From positions 226,217 to 290,216 of the forward strand of contig NW_025064889.1 of assembly GCF_019112545.1 (NCBI RefSeq): a stretch of 64,000 bases of DNA, read 5' to 3'. Below are positions 36,696 to 47,405 of this stretch, piece after piece (the stretch's first letter is position 1; each line of letters begins with the position of its first letter). This DNA is from Guyanagaster necrorhizus (taxonomy: Eukaryota > Basidiomycota > Agaricomycetes > Agaricales > Physalacriaceae). The notes under the pieces were generated by a model. It was not told the DNA's origin. It saw only the letters and a program-made list of their open reading frames with translations, and did not search any database. A program made the translations under genes and the position numbers.

Positions 36696-37687
36696 ATGGA
36701 CGTGCTACAATCTACAAGCTCTGCTTCAAGACTATCTTCCTGCCCAGTAAGTAACGTTTTCCATGCGGTAGTATCCCTTCTAATTACTCCTACCAGCAGA
36801 GCCCGTCTTCTGACCATACATACCTAACGTCAGAAACCGATCGCAGGTGGTCAGACATCGTCCCTCCCAAAAATGCGCTCACTTTCGCCGTGATATGGGA
36901 CCCAGAAGAGGACATCGTGGCTTTCTCAGGAGCACATCTGCTTGATTCGGAATTTACAGATGTCGAGCCTGACTGTCCCACCGATGCCAATTCGTTCGAC
37001 GCTTCGAGCACCCTTGCGTGGTTTATGAATAATCACGACTTCCTATTTGATGACGAAACTGATCGGCGCCGGGCGAGGGGCCGAACGCAGACTTCGTCTA
37101 CAATCGGCGGACTAGACGTGTACATCAGGAGCTCAAGGATAGGAACAGGGTGTACGAGGACGAGTGTCAGCAAACATTTCTCATGTTTGGGCGAGCTCAA
37201 CCGGGATATCAGATTTGATCCCCGTACGGAATTTGCGAAGAGATGGGAGCAGATTGTGGACCGAGATCATGACACCGTTGTCGAGCTGGATGAAGCGGAC
37301 GACGAAGACGAAGGGTTCTACGATACTGTGGATCCGGTTCTCCCGAGGGTGCGTTTTTGCAACCTATACTCTTGGGAGGTATAAAAATGATATTTTTATC
37401 CTCAGTTGTCGCATGCCAGTGTTGACAGTGATGATAGCTGGTCACAGCTGGAGGCCCCAGAAGATTATGCCTTTCCTACGACTCAACGGCCAAGGCTGCT
37501 GAGGAAACCTCGGCCTCGTCCGGTCCACCCTACGCATGGTCTCCAGCAAGACGGCTGCAATTACAATTCTTCCATTTTGCGCGAGCAACGATGCCGCTTG
37601 CTCAAATTCATTTTCAGATGGAAGAAAGAGAAGGAGCCGTGGGTGTGTATTGAGATGACGAAAGAGATCACCCAGACGTATGTCTAA
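36696..37687 (+). CDS. Hypothetical protein with IWDP core, paralogue 1
   Basis: Three exons join cleanly: 36696-36746 (17 codons), 36797-37348 and 37406-37687, with introns GTAAGT...CCAG and GTGCGT...TCAG, all phase 0. The product is about 294 residues, acidic in the middle (VELDEADDEDEGFYD) and basic and Trp-containing near the end (FRWKKEKEPWVCIEM). The segment NALTFAVIWDPEED is matched by RLTFLAIWDPDVQ in the next gene downstream, and both proteins end in a similar WV-x-x-(E/D) segment. No signal peptide or membrane helix. Family and role not recognised; probably soluble and intracellular. Confidence 0.68.
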
Positions 37688-38251
37688 CTTATCCTTACTG
37701 TTGCCCGAGTCAGATTGATTATTACACGATCCTTTTTTACGCCACTATTCCTTCTTTTACATCCCCAGAGGGGATCCTTATTCTCATCTTGTAGGACTAG
37801 TGTATAGTACTTATTTCACTGCTTTGGCATCCGTCCAGCGGGACCGGATTCCGTATCACGATCCACGGAACATTATTTAATTCGCGTCCACCGTGCGCAC
37901 TGCGTGATCAATTTATTTTGCCACTCCGAATCTGCATGTCCTTGTCGATCTCGTTCCTTTCCCGAATCTATCACTCCATCCTTATTCGGAGTATTTCCGT
38001 CAATGCCTGACATGTTGACAACTTTTCTCACCAGCATCGGTGGTACCTAACGCCTCATGCAGAAACACGACTCCTTATAACCTAAATGGAGTCTATTTTT
38101 TCGGAATGACCTAGGCTTTTGACCTTCTTTCCTTCTATTTTTGCCTACAGGACAAGGGGCGCTAAGGCTCTCCCCTTCTTAAAGGCTAGAAATTCCGAGC
38201 GATGCTATCCTCCCTATCCTGCGACACCCCAACAATCTCGATATCCTAAAG

Positions 38252-39223
38252 ATGAAGTTCCGACCTTTTCTGCCCAGACTCAACATCAAGGTATTCGTTG
38301 TTTAAAAAAAAGAATGTATATGTGAACGTCTAAACCTAGCCTCTCTAAGCGAGCGACAACTGTGGAAAATGACGTCGACTCTAAATCTACTGGGAGCATC
38401 ACGCCTACCTTGGCCTACTACTGTCCTCCACCTGAGGTCGAAATCCCGGTGCAGACGCGGAAAGAGGTATGTAACAGAAAGTTTCAGCCTGAAATATTCT
38501 TTGACGTGAAAACACCTGGCAGCCGCCCCGCCCGCCAACTCCAACATCTCGACTGACCTTTCTTGCAATTTGGGATCCTGATGTCCAGCGATATACTTTG
38601 CCTCATGTACCATCCGAAGACCAAGTGCCTGACGATGATAGCCGTTTTCAATCTGATTCACACTTAGGTCAAGGGCATCCAGACTGTGAACCCCACCTGG
38701 TCTGTTATATTTTATATTTTCCAACTCACTTCAAAAAATTCATTCCTTTACACAGTCCTCTCGTTTCTCAACTTCCACAACGTCGACTTCCAACTTTATC
38801 ACTGTCTCTCACTCACAGACGACGCTACCATTCCCTACTAGTAATCCTCGCGGCTCAAGCCTTAGACAATCTAATGCCTCACCCCCGCCACCGCCACCAC
38901 CACCCTCTTTTCCCCTCCAACGGTGCAAACCGCAGGGACGTATAGGCTACAACGTGGCCACACATTCCACTATCTCTATCGCGTCCCTTTTGTCGCGTCG
39001 CCCAACCTTTCACTCACGGCCTGGAACTCCCAGCTCAGTGAAGAGCCGACCTTCGACGCCGAAGAGCCGACCGTCGACCCCTGCACGCCCTCGTACGTCT
39101 TCCAGTGCACACTCTCCTTTGAGTTTCATCAAGCGACGAGTATCTTCTCCTAAGGAAGCAGACGATGCTTGGGTAAGCTTAGATGTGGAATGCGTTATTC
39201 GAGAACGGCTTATACGCATCTGA
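38252..39223 (+). CDS. Hypothetical protein with IWDP core, paralogue 2
   Basis: Probable exons: ATG 38252 (MKFRPFLPRLNIK), then RATTVENDVDS...VQTRKE. An intron with donor GTATGT follows, then PPRPPTPTSRLTFLAIWDPD...CEPHL. After a further intron (GTCTGT...TACACAG) comes a long low-complexity exon to 39223. That exon holds Ser/Thr-rich sequence, an eight-proline run (ASPPPPPPPPSFP) and three-fold SRPSTP-like repeats, ending DDAWVSLDVECVIRERL. The IWDP core and the WV-containing end match the gene at 36696, so the two look like tandem duplicates with diverged linkers. The poly-Pro run could bind SH3 or WW domains, as an inference only. Start codon uncertain. Confidence 0.58.
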
Positions 39224-42200
39224 TGAACGTAAATTTATACTCACAAATGTACAATTAGAATAACTTCCAAATTCCCTGTGTTCTACTACCAGTACTCTAC
39301 CCACATGTATACTTATTGCAAATAGAGCCTTAATAGTCATTTTTGAGTAACCGTCACTTTACAACTAACGGAGCTTGAGGTCCTTTAATTTACACGGGTG
39401 ATAGAGAGTCGCCGCATGATATGAAAGTATTGATTGCTTGAACGGCGCGGAGTCTGGGAAAATGAACTTTCACCATCGGCAATGCCCTATCGATTGATGG
39501 ATATAGTGCAGAAACTGTTCTGCCTTGCGCTTCACCAACGGTCCGAGTTCTGGGGCCCGACCTTCCTTGACTGCCCCTGCTTGACCAACACCATTGCCGC
39601 ATTCTTGCCCCGCCCGACTGAAAATACTCTCTTCTTCAAGGCACAACCCGCCTTGAACAGTGGTTTAAAGGACCTGCCAAGCACAATGCGTCGCGGTGAA
39701 TATACGAACAACAAAACAGCCTGTAGGCAGCATGGACATGGCGTTCACATCTGGAGTGCCGAATCTTCGCCCACATGCAGACGTGGAAACTTTCAAGAGT
39801 TTTATGCGAGAGTATCCGGAGCCACAGCCTCAGAACGAATTTACTGTTATCCGTTCCGTAAGCCGACGCGGTCTTGCAAGAATGCATTGACTTCTTCTCT
39901 TGCTGCCAACGAATAATCTCTCCACGGCATGCATATTGTAGGCCATCCATCGTTGCGTCAGATGGGGTATATCGCCGTGATTTCATACATCAACCATCAG
40001 ATATACCTGCCACAGCCCACGCCTTCTGGCTGCATCAGCTGTTCCACCCTCGCATTGTCCCACAGCTCACCCCTTCTTTTCCGAGCCCCGGTAAACCGCG
40101 TAGCGTCCGGACCAAATCTGGCAGCTTTCTGATTCGCAACGCTCGTGGCGGAATGGTCATATCCACGGACGCCTCAACGTCGTTAACAGTCACAAATGCA
40201 GCACCGGAGGCTCTTCATCCGGGAATTCTTCGAGGCAGGCAGAGGATGATGGTGAGAAAATTTATCGGTCGACTCATGACCAGTCAACGGCTGCCTGGTT
40301 CTGTCTAATATGGAAGCTCTCGGCGGAGCTTCATCCTATACCGCTTTTTGATCACCTCCAGGGCAGAGACACTGAAGATTATATACTTCTTCGAGTATGG
40401 GTTGCGCAACCCGGGAAGCGAAGCTATTCTCCGTGCGCCGACAAAGTCTGCACTGATATGGATTTACCCGGAGTTGTGGGGATGTAGGACCGGCCTAAGG
40501 CATCTTTCGAGATGAGCTTAAAGCACCCGAAAGTAGGCCTGTCCGTGAAATGCAAGTCAACTTCGAAGGATCTTGTAAATATAATGCAGTATTCCAGTTG
40601 TTCGATTCGAGACGGAGTACTCCATCTAGAGAAGTATCGTGTCTTGAATCCGGCAAAACTCCCTCATCGAATGCCATAGGGAGGACCTCAGCATCGCCGT
40701 CATCCTGCTCCCACGGCCATTTCCTGCTCTGATCGTATTCGCCGGCTGCTTTCGCTGACTACGAACTGGGCCTCGAGGCTTCTTCGTCGTGACTACAGCA
40801 TAAGATTTGGGTGTAGCAGCCAAGACAACATGGCAACTAGCTATGCTCCTCGGGAGTAAAGGGATTGTTCGGAAGCGTCTGGGGACATCGACGTTGGCAA
40901 CGAACCAACAAAGGTTCACCGAGAAGGGGACTGTAGATTGGCAGTTCCACAGTATTCTGCGCAACGCGCTTCATCTCTGTAATACTTATTCAGAAGAGCT
41001 TTTTTGTCCTTCCCGATCCTTACTCTTTTGCCCTAAATATATTTAACCTTCCCATCATTCGTCACCTCCCCAACACCACAAGGTGTTTTCGTGAAGAGGA
41101 ATGTTTCACGCTCCGACTACTCGGACAACCGGAAAGCCTTGGCTAGGCCCTCCAGTCTTTTCCTTCGACACACGGATCGAGTTTGAAGTAGTCAGGCCAG
41201 CGTTTGGTCACAGTGAATCGGAGTGCCATACACGGGTCCTCTCAGCTCGTCTTCATCCGAAAAAGAGGCAGGGGGATCTCGGGAAAGAGTAAATCTGACG
41301 AATGGGACACCCCGAAGATTACTGCAGAGACCGAATACGTTGCGAGAGGTGTAAGCGGCGGTCTTCAATCTACTCATTTTTGCAATGCACCTCGAGACGG
41401 CCATTATTGACATGACGGATGACGGTTCTCGCCCCCTGTCAAGGTGCATATTGTATTGACGATGGATTCCCGCTCGGCGAAATGGTCGCATCTAATAAGC
41501 AATGTCGTCGTCACCATCCCCAATAGATTCTTTATTCATCGAATCTATACTTAACAGGGAGATATGCGTTCAATCACGGATACGAGAAAGGGAAGAAACT
41601 TACTTGACCCGTGTTCTTCAGCTACTTTAATTGGATGTCTGAGTGAGAGACGCTACGACCCCTGACACGGAGGACGCGCCGGATAGATGATACTAATTGC
41701 TCTTTTTTTCAGAATAACGAGGGACGGGCGCGTTGCCCGCTAGACTTCGGTATTGGTTTGGGTGCTATTCCTTGTATATAAGCAGAACAATCTGCTTTTC
41801 CTCGTTGCGTTGACTGTTAAATCGATATTTGTCAGGGCTTATGTTGACTGTACGCCCGCCACCACATGTGCGTGGATTTGTCCGGCTTCACCGAGTTCCA
41901 CATTGACGACGACAGCTGGGCGCTTAATGCCATGTATGTATGCTGCCGTATCCTACGAAGATAATCAACCATCAGGCATCCATGGATACCAATGATAGAA
42001 AGACTCGCCTAGTATCCTTCTATACGCCTGTTATCCACATCGAAGTGGCTCTCCATAGACGATGTAATCGCTGGTACATCGTCTATTCCCGTGCATACGG
42101 CATGGCGGATGGCTGGGAGCTCTTCGCTCCTCTGAACCAACCTCAACCATCCAATTCCAGCACCGCACTCCCAAAACAAGATTTACACCACCGATTCTGG

Positions 42201-43086
42201 TTACGCGAACGCCCCAACACTGCGCTGGAGGATTTGCTGGCGGCGACACCGCCAATCTTGAAGGCCACGAGTACAACGAGAATAATGGTGAAAGTAGAGA
42301 ATAAGGAAAATGAGGTTTTACTCGGCGACGGACAGCTGAGTCAAAGACATGGATATTGTGGGTGCTGGGAGTATTCATATCCCGGCGAAACCAGATACGA
42401 GAAGGCCACGCAAAGGGAAGACGACAGGATATACTGCTGTGGTATGAGTGTCTGAGCATTGGATATGGTATTAAAGGTTTGATCATCTCTCAGTATTGTT
42501 ACAGTGCGTTAGCTTTACTTAACTCGAATTCTGGGTGGTGGAAGAACTCGTCAAAGGTGACCAACTATCCGTTTTTTCAGTACAAGATGAGAAGAAGGTA
42601 GTAGGACACACCTGGGAGGAAGATTTTTCATTCATCAAGTTCCTGCTACCTTCCCATTATCTTGTAAAATCCTTGGCTGCATTATTTAGGATCCTTTGTT
42701 GATAAATACTATGACGTCAACGAAGATGGCTATTGTGTCAAGGGGTAGTAGTGTTCATTACAAGAATGGCGTAAGAGACTGAAAAGCTGGCCGTCAGTAC
42801 AGTAAGTATTCAAATGAAGGCTACAGTCACGTTCCCCTACACTGACCAGTTGGCCACCACGAAGCTTTATCCATATTCCCGATTGTTCAAAGCGCGTCGA
42901 CGGTGCAAAGGTGAAGGAATCTGAAGAAGGGTCGAGGAAGGAAAATCCCGGATGTGACCAAGCTTGTCAGCAAACCCAACCTACCGGCCCTCGGACCGGT
43001 GCACTGGCTACTTCTTACCACCACTTACTGCAACAACATTTGGTCAAATTTGCGCCATTCCTTGCTGTATCGCCTTACATTACTAA
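39224..43086. other. Stretch with only weak gene signals
   Basis: Two spots have some coding look. At 39696-40310 (+), an exon-like frame (MDMAFTSGVPNLRPH, FMREYPEPQPQNEF) ends at a GTAAGC donor, and a following frame (FIHQPSDIPATAHAFWLHQL) runs to 40308. At 41940-42455 (+), a 171-codon frame includes YTPVIHIEVALHRRCNRW. I recognise neither, and neither has a fully consistent gene model. The rest shows nothing. Confidence 0.4.
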
Positions 43087-44229
43087 ATGCCTATTATACA
43101 TACCTCTCATCGCCTTTCTTCACTGCGCCAGCGGCACGGCCTCGTCGTCCAGCAGGCATCCACCGTCTCCACGACCAAGTCTTCCATCGACCCCGTATCT
43201 TTTCCTGATCGTCGCGAATTCGAAAATTTTCTTGATTCTTATGCCAACTCCCTTTCTGCGAATGCCAGGCCTGGAATGCAGCTGATGCAAGACGAATCTT
43301 ACGATGTCCTCGTCTCCCGACTTCTCAACAAACACTCCCGGGGAAATTTCTACTCTCGAGCTTCTCTCGCGGACAAGTTCTTCTCATTAACGACAGACGA
43401 TCCTCGCCGGCTAGTCTATAGAGATAAAATCGTCATTAAGCGGAGTCAAATCTTTTCCATTTTGCAGGAACATCATTGCCCCTGTTCGTCTCGGCGGATG
43501 TACGCATCTATGCGGAAAATTTACTGCTTTATCCCTCGACAAGTTGTCAGCAAATACGTTGAATACTTCTCTTCTGGAGGAGCCAAGGTCTCTGGACGTA
43601 GATTGTTGCGTTCATCCTCATCCCTGTGCGATAACGACAGTGTGTCACTGTCTACCTGTCTCCATCTTTCTCCAGAGTCTCAAGTAACTGCGCCGGTCCC
43701 AACAGTCGCGCGATCTGAAGTCGAATATCGCTCTACGGCGCTTACTCCTTCTCCTGTTCACCTATCGCAAGGTTTTGATTTGCCAACACCGGGCATCACT
43801 CTGCCTTCGCCGTCAACTGCCTTTTCCTCTATTGTGCGCTCTAGGCGGCGGTATTTGACGCCTAGTCCTTACCGCCAAAGCAAGTTATCTTCGATCGTAG
43901 AGCCACGTTCCGACTATTCATTCGGCATCGTACGAGGAACAGAGCTGTTCGTGCACGAGTCCCTCTCGGATCGTGAAATCAAAGATGAGTCCTTGCCTAT
44001 TCACCCATCAGCTATCTCTTGCGCCACTGTCTCTACTTCTCTCTCTTCGGCAGTCGAGACACCGCAACATGAATTCAACTCTTCCCACAACCTTCCTTCT
44101 CCAGCGTTCTCTGATCTATCATTCATCTTTGCATCGCCAAGGTCTCCGCTGGCATCCAAGACCCTTCCCGTGCCGTATTCTAATGAGCACGATGATGATT
44201 CCAATGGTGGCTCAGAGCTGGGAGCATAA
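43087..44229 (+). CDS. Ser/Pro-rich protein with possible degenerate integrase H2C2-like segment
   Basis: A single 380-codon open frame. Residues about 65-165 (YDVLVSRLLNKHSRGNFYSR... KIVIKRSQIFSILQEHHC... MYASMRKIYCFIPRQVVSKY) resemble the zinc-binding H2C2 region that precedes integrase cores and also occurs in fungal transposon-derived proteins. There the usual form is a HGGRDK-like turn, an RxxYxxIPR helix and a CPxC end. Here the closing cysteine pair is absent (YVEYF), so zinc binding is doubtful. The rest is Ser/Pro-rich and probably disordered (LTPSPVHLSQG, LPSPAFSDLSFIF). No integrase core or reverse transcriptase is nearby, so this would be a domesticated fragment. Family assignment is tentative. 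Confidence 0.55.
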   Translation: MPIIHTSHRLSSLRQRHGLVVQQASTVSTTKSSIDPVSFPDRREFENFLDSYANSLSANARPGMQLMQDESYDVLVSRLLNKHSRGNFYSRASLADKFFSLTTDDPRRLVYRDKIVIKRSQIFSILQEHHCPCSSRRMYASMRKIYCFIPRQVVSKYVEYFSSGGAKVSGRRLLRSSSSLCDNDSVSLSTCLHLSPESQVTAPVPTVARSEVEYRSTALTPSPVHLSQGFDLPTPGITLPSPSTAFSSIVRSRRRYLTPSPYRQSKLSSIVEPRSDYSFGIVRGTELFVHESLSDREIKDESLPIHPSAISCATVSTSLSSAVETPQHEFNSSHNLPSPAFSDLSFIFASPRSPLASKTLPVPYSNEHDDDSNGGSELGA

Positions 44230-45204
44230 CTGGAGTATGGTGTTTGTGAGGCTCCATTATCTTGCCCCAGGTGTGGTAGAGTAGTAGGTCTGTCACTTTC
44301 ACTTAGGTCCTTCCTGGTTCCTGTCTTTAGGGTCACCCTACGTTCTACTTTATATGCCAACAATTATTGATTCTATCGGTATCATTGGATTTGTGTCTGT
44401 CTCTCGAAAATGTAGTCTTTATTCATCCCTGTGGGACTTTTAGCCTAAAGAGACTGAGAAAAGCGAGGCAACAGTTGAGTGCTAAAAGTAGAATGTGGCT
44501 GTTTCAACACCTAGAGTCAACGGAGGTAAGTAATGATGAGAGGGTATACATGCTATAGTCGATTCTAGCCTTATCGAAGAACACAACCAACACGATTTAC
44601 TACTAAAGCAACATTGAAATGCTGATGATTCGGATAAATACAGAAGAATGTCAGCACCCACAAGTAGCCTGACTGCCAAAGTTGACAGTGAAGAAGATAG
44701 AGTGAGGCAGTGCAGTTTACAATGTAAACTTTGAGATATTTGGCCACTGACCATCAATACATCTTTCCTTCACCCAAGTTGAGTTGAATAGTGAACCCGT
44801 TAAATTGTAACTAGAGCATGGGACTTTCAAGCTTCAAGCTTGTAACACAAGGATCCAAAAATAGCAGCACTCCCATATTATGTGCTCACTTCTAAATTCA
44901 TCTCAGTGAACATGTCATCTCTCATTCCTGCTGTTCCCTCTAATGACCTTTCCCTTTGGAATCCTGAGTCATGATATCTTTGGACCTTGGAAGTTGCAGA
45001 TTGCATCTCGACAGCGAAATTGAAAAAAAAGTATGATTCATCAAGACAGTGTTCCAAATTTGTTGAATATTGCTGCTGAAGTATAGCACATACTGATGAA
45101 TAACTCAGCTGACTGGCACTGGCACTGGATTTGCTCCCCAAAGGGACCATTTTGAGTTCTGCTTACTTCCCATCCCACGCAACGACTCGAGCATATCCCT
45201 AGTT
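44230..45204. other. AT-rich stretch, no supported gene
   Basis: Between about 44480 and 45170 the DNA is visibly richer in A and T than its surroundings. The minus-strand frames at 44482-44757 and 44878-45150 have no recognisable motif. Possibly relic or transferred DNA, but nothing identifies it. Confidence 0.35.
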
Positions 45205-46320
45205 TTCCTCAGCCTGGGAAAGAGACAGGAGACAAAGCCTACCGGATTTCCACCATGCTGCATAGATGGCTAGGCATGTTCGCGGCGCGCCAATTCAAGA
45301 TGGGGAACCTCATTACTGATGAGAGGCCTCTGATGGTTTTCCCCATCGGTCCATCGACCTATTTTAGTCTTTAAACGACAAAAGTGGGGGACACCAAATA
45401 AAGATCCAGCCTGAGTCGGAGTTTTCAGTTCTTTGGTTCTGTTTTCGAGCGCATGTCTGAAGAGAATCAGGAGGCGTTCAGGGGCTCTGTAATAGCCACC
45501 TGCATCTTGGTCCAATCTTTGGCGTGGCTAGGACGAATGGGTATGGCCTCCACGATGGCTTGAAGGGTGAGACTATTAAGTCATCGACTTGGGCTTTGAT
45601 AGTTGGTGCCGACGTATACTATCAATGATAGACAACGTAAACTTTTGTCTATGTTGACCTCGAACATCGAAAGTGAGTTGCTCATCATCCCTGTATCTAT
45701 GTGGCTCAATACGATAAATTTTCAGACGTACAATCGAGGGTCGGCAGATATGTGAGCGTCTTTAACGATCTCTCTCGGTTGAACCATAGGCGAGATATGT
45801 TCTTCTCGAACGTGATTGATCTGGTACTGACTCTGGCTATCTAGCTGCTCCCCCAACACCCACTGGAAGTTCCACATGTCCACATTTTCTGTGCAGCTTC
45901 GCGCAGCTCGAGACATTGAAGAGGGTGAAACCATTTTTACGGACATTCTCCGTCCAGCTGCAGAGCGCGCGAAAAGCGTTGCGCCTGATGGTATCGAATG
46001 CACCTGTCGTGCTTGTCTTGATCCCGCCAACAGCGACCCTGTACGCGCGGCTGTAAAGAACCGCCCGGACGTGTATTCTCCGAAAACACAGCGGCGGGAT
46101 TCCCCCCCAGACGCCGCTTGGATCGATCCTGCAGTTCAGACACTGGCGAGGATGGAGCAGGATGGGCTCCACACCTCGGCTGCGTTTGTGGCAGGCTAGT
46201 TTGGCGACTGAGGAGCCGCTGTATGAAATGTGTACGAATGCGGAGTTGATGAAGATGTTTGGAAGACGTCACTTGAGTGGATCAGGGCGAAGTTGATGTG
46301 GGAGATAGCGGCGCGCTATG
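45205..46320 (+). pseudogene. SET-domain (SMYD-like) relic D
   Basis: A copy of the 13272-15056 SET gene on the opposite strand. Blocks in order: AYRIS...RWLGMFAARQFKMGNLI and DERPLMVFP (45230-45330), then GVARTNGYG (about 45525), YVSVFNDLSR (about 45755), CSPNTHWKFHMSTFSVQLRA (45845-45905), CTCRACLDPAN (46000-46030) and a shortened tail (LYEMCTNAELMK, about 46225). The GKGLGMFA turn is altered. About nine bases, including the codon of the catalytic-motif tyrosine, are missing (EEGETIFTDIL against EEGEEILTSYTNIL). Frames do not stay continuous between blocks. Not expected to be active. Confidence 0.75.
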
Positions 46321-46429
46321 CATTCGTTTGAAGGGCCTCTTGAACTTGTTTTGTGACTATGATATGTCCATCCTTTGGCTCGTTCAGGTTTCCGTGGCTG
46401 AAGATTACTAATTTTGTTCATCAATTACA

Positions 46430-46870
46430 AGTTATCTCCGATGCCATACCCGTTCGTACGAATCATTCTTGCGCTCGAAAATTTTGATACACAACTTTCT
46501 CAGATCGATGCGTCCTTGTTCGCTTTCTCATCCGGCAGACCCTCTTCAGCCAAGTAACCTACGGGAACAATAGGCACGACTGGATCTCTATGTCACGCCA
46601 TGGATTATCGTCTTTGAACTTGAATAAGCAAAGATCGTTCTCGTCGAGTAAAGGGATCAGTTAGCCTAGCTAAGGTGATGCGCCGCCTGATACACGTACC
46701 AGCCTTGTACTGTTCCGCTGTCAAAACCTTTTTCTGACAAGCATCTTTCTGAATCACCTGGGGACGCTGTGTGACAGTAGGTAGAACATCAGTCAGACAG
46801 ACACGTACTGATATCCGCCTGGCCTTTTCCATCGTAAGGAAACCATACTTTTTGGTGGTTGGGATCGATG
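46430..46870 (-). pseudogene. SET-domain (SMYD-like) relic E, 5' portion
   Basis: Minus-strand remnant of the 5' half of the same SET gene. The promoter block CATCGATCCCAACCACC is followed by AAAAAGTATGGTTTCC where the intact gene has ATGAAGCGCGGTTTT, so the start codon is lost. Downstream the frame reads YGFLTMEKARR, like the intact MKRGFLLTEKAKR. Near 46570-46450 come VVPIVPVGYLAEEG and DEKANKD, then a stop, IFERK and a scrambled RTNGYG block. It lies tail to tail with relic D. Confidence 0.65.
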
Positions 46871-47120
46871 AGACAGCGCAATCGATGCTTCGTTAGCCTA
46901 TCCAAGGAGGCCCACTCTCAGCAACACCTTGCAATAGAAGAGGGAGGAAAGAACACATTTGAACAGTGCTGCAACAAATGTTAGAAACAGTAAATTTTGT
47001 GCTAGACAATGACAATTGATTTCGAAGAGAAGATGCTATCCACCCAATTGTTTGCTGCAACTCCAAGACCGCCAATTGGAAGCCTTCGCAAGTGAACAGC
47101 AAAGAGGAAGGGGATCCCCC

Positions 47121-47302
47121 AACGACACAAGCCAGTACTGCAGTAGCAAGGTCATCGTGCCTCCGTGTTGCAAGCAGAGCACAGAGGACAAGGGCGACAA
47201 AAATTAGATAACCAATACGGGAGGCGGTGCCTCCGTAATAGTGGTTAAACTATTAAGAACAGATACTACACTTGATCTAAGCCAAAAGGCCAGAGTGGTG
47301 AG
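47121..47302 (-). ncRNA. U2 spliceosomal snRNA, copy 2
   Basis: On the minus strand this repeats every landmark of copy 1: CTCTGGCCTTTTGGC, ATCAAGTGTAGTATCTG with the branch-point recognition element, the IIa-like hairpin, AATTTTTG as the Sm site, and the CTACTGCAGTACTGG loop. In the 3' hairpin the stem reads CCTCTGTG...CACGGAGG, where one C-to-T change turns a G-C pair into a G-U pair, so pairing is kept. Similarity to copy 1 also covers about 60 bases upstream and 80 bases downstream of the estimated RNA. Both copies look functional. It is divergent from the F-box/LRR gene starting at 47406. Confidence 0.92.
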
Positions 47303-47323
47303 GTTGTCGGATGTCGGGATGCG

Positions 47324-47332
47324 CCTTATGTA
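47324..47332 (-). promoter_or_regulatory. TATA-like box of U2 copy 2
   Basis: TACATAAGG on the minus strand, 22-30 bases upstream of the estimated U2 start, at the same spacing as TACAAATAG in copy 1. Flanking bases (GGCGCA, CCGGAGG) are also shared. Confidence 0.55.
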
Positions 47333-47405
47333 CCTCCGGCCACAGCGCACGGACCACCTCTAAAGTCGGACGTCGGTCCGAGATTCCTTCCCTTCCACCA
47401 CCACC

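Noticed and set aside
38302..38724. 140-codon minus-strand frame
   Set aside because: Overlaps the spliced IWDP paralogue 2, whose plus-strand exons have matching splice sites and protein similarity.
44878..45150. 90-codon minus-strand frame, considered as a transposase remnant
   Set aside because: No catalytic motif or terminal repeats could be seen.
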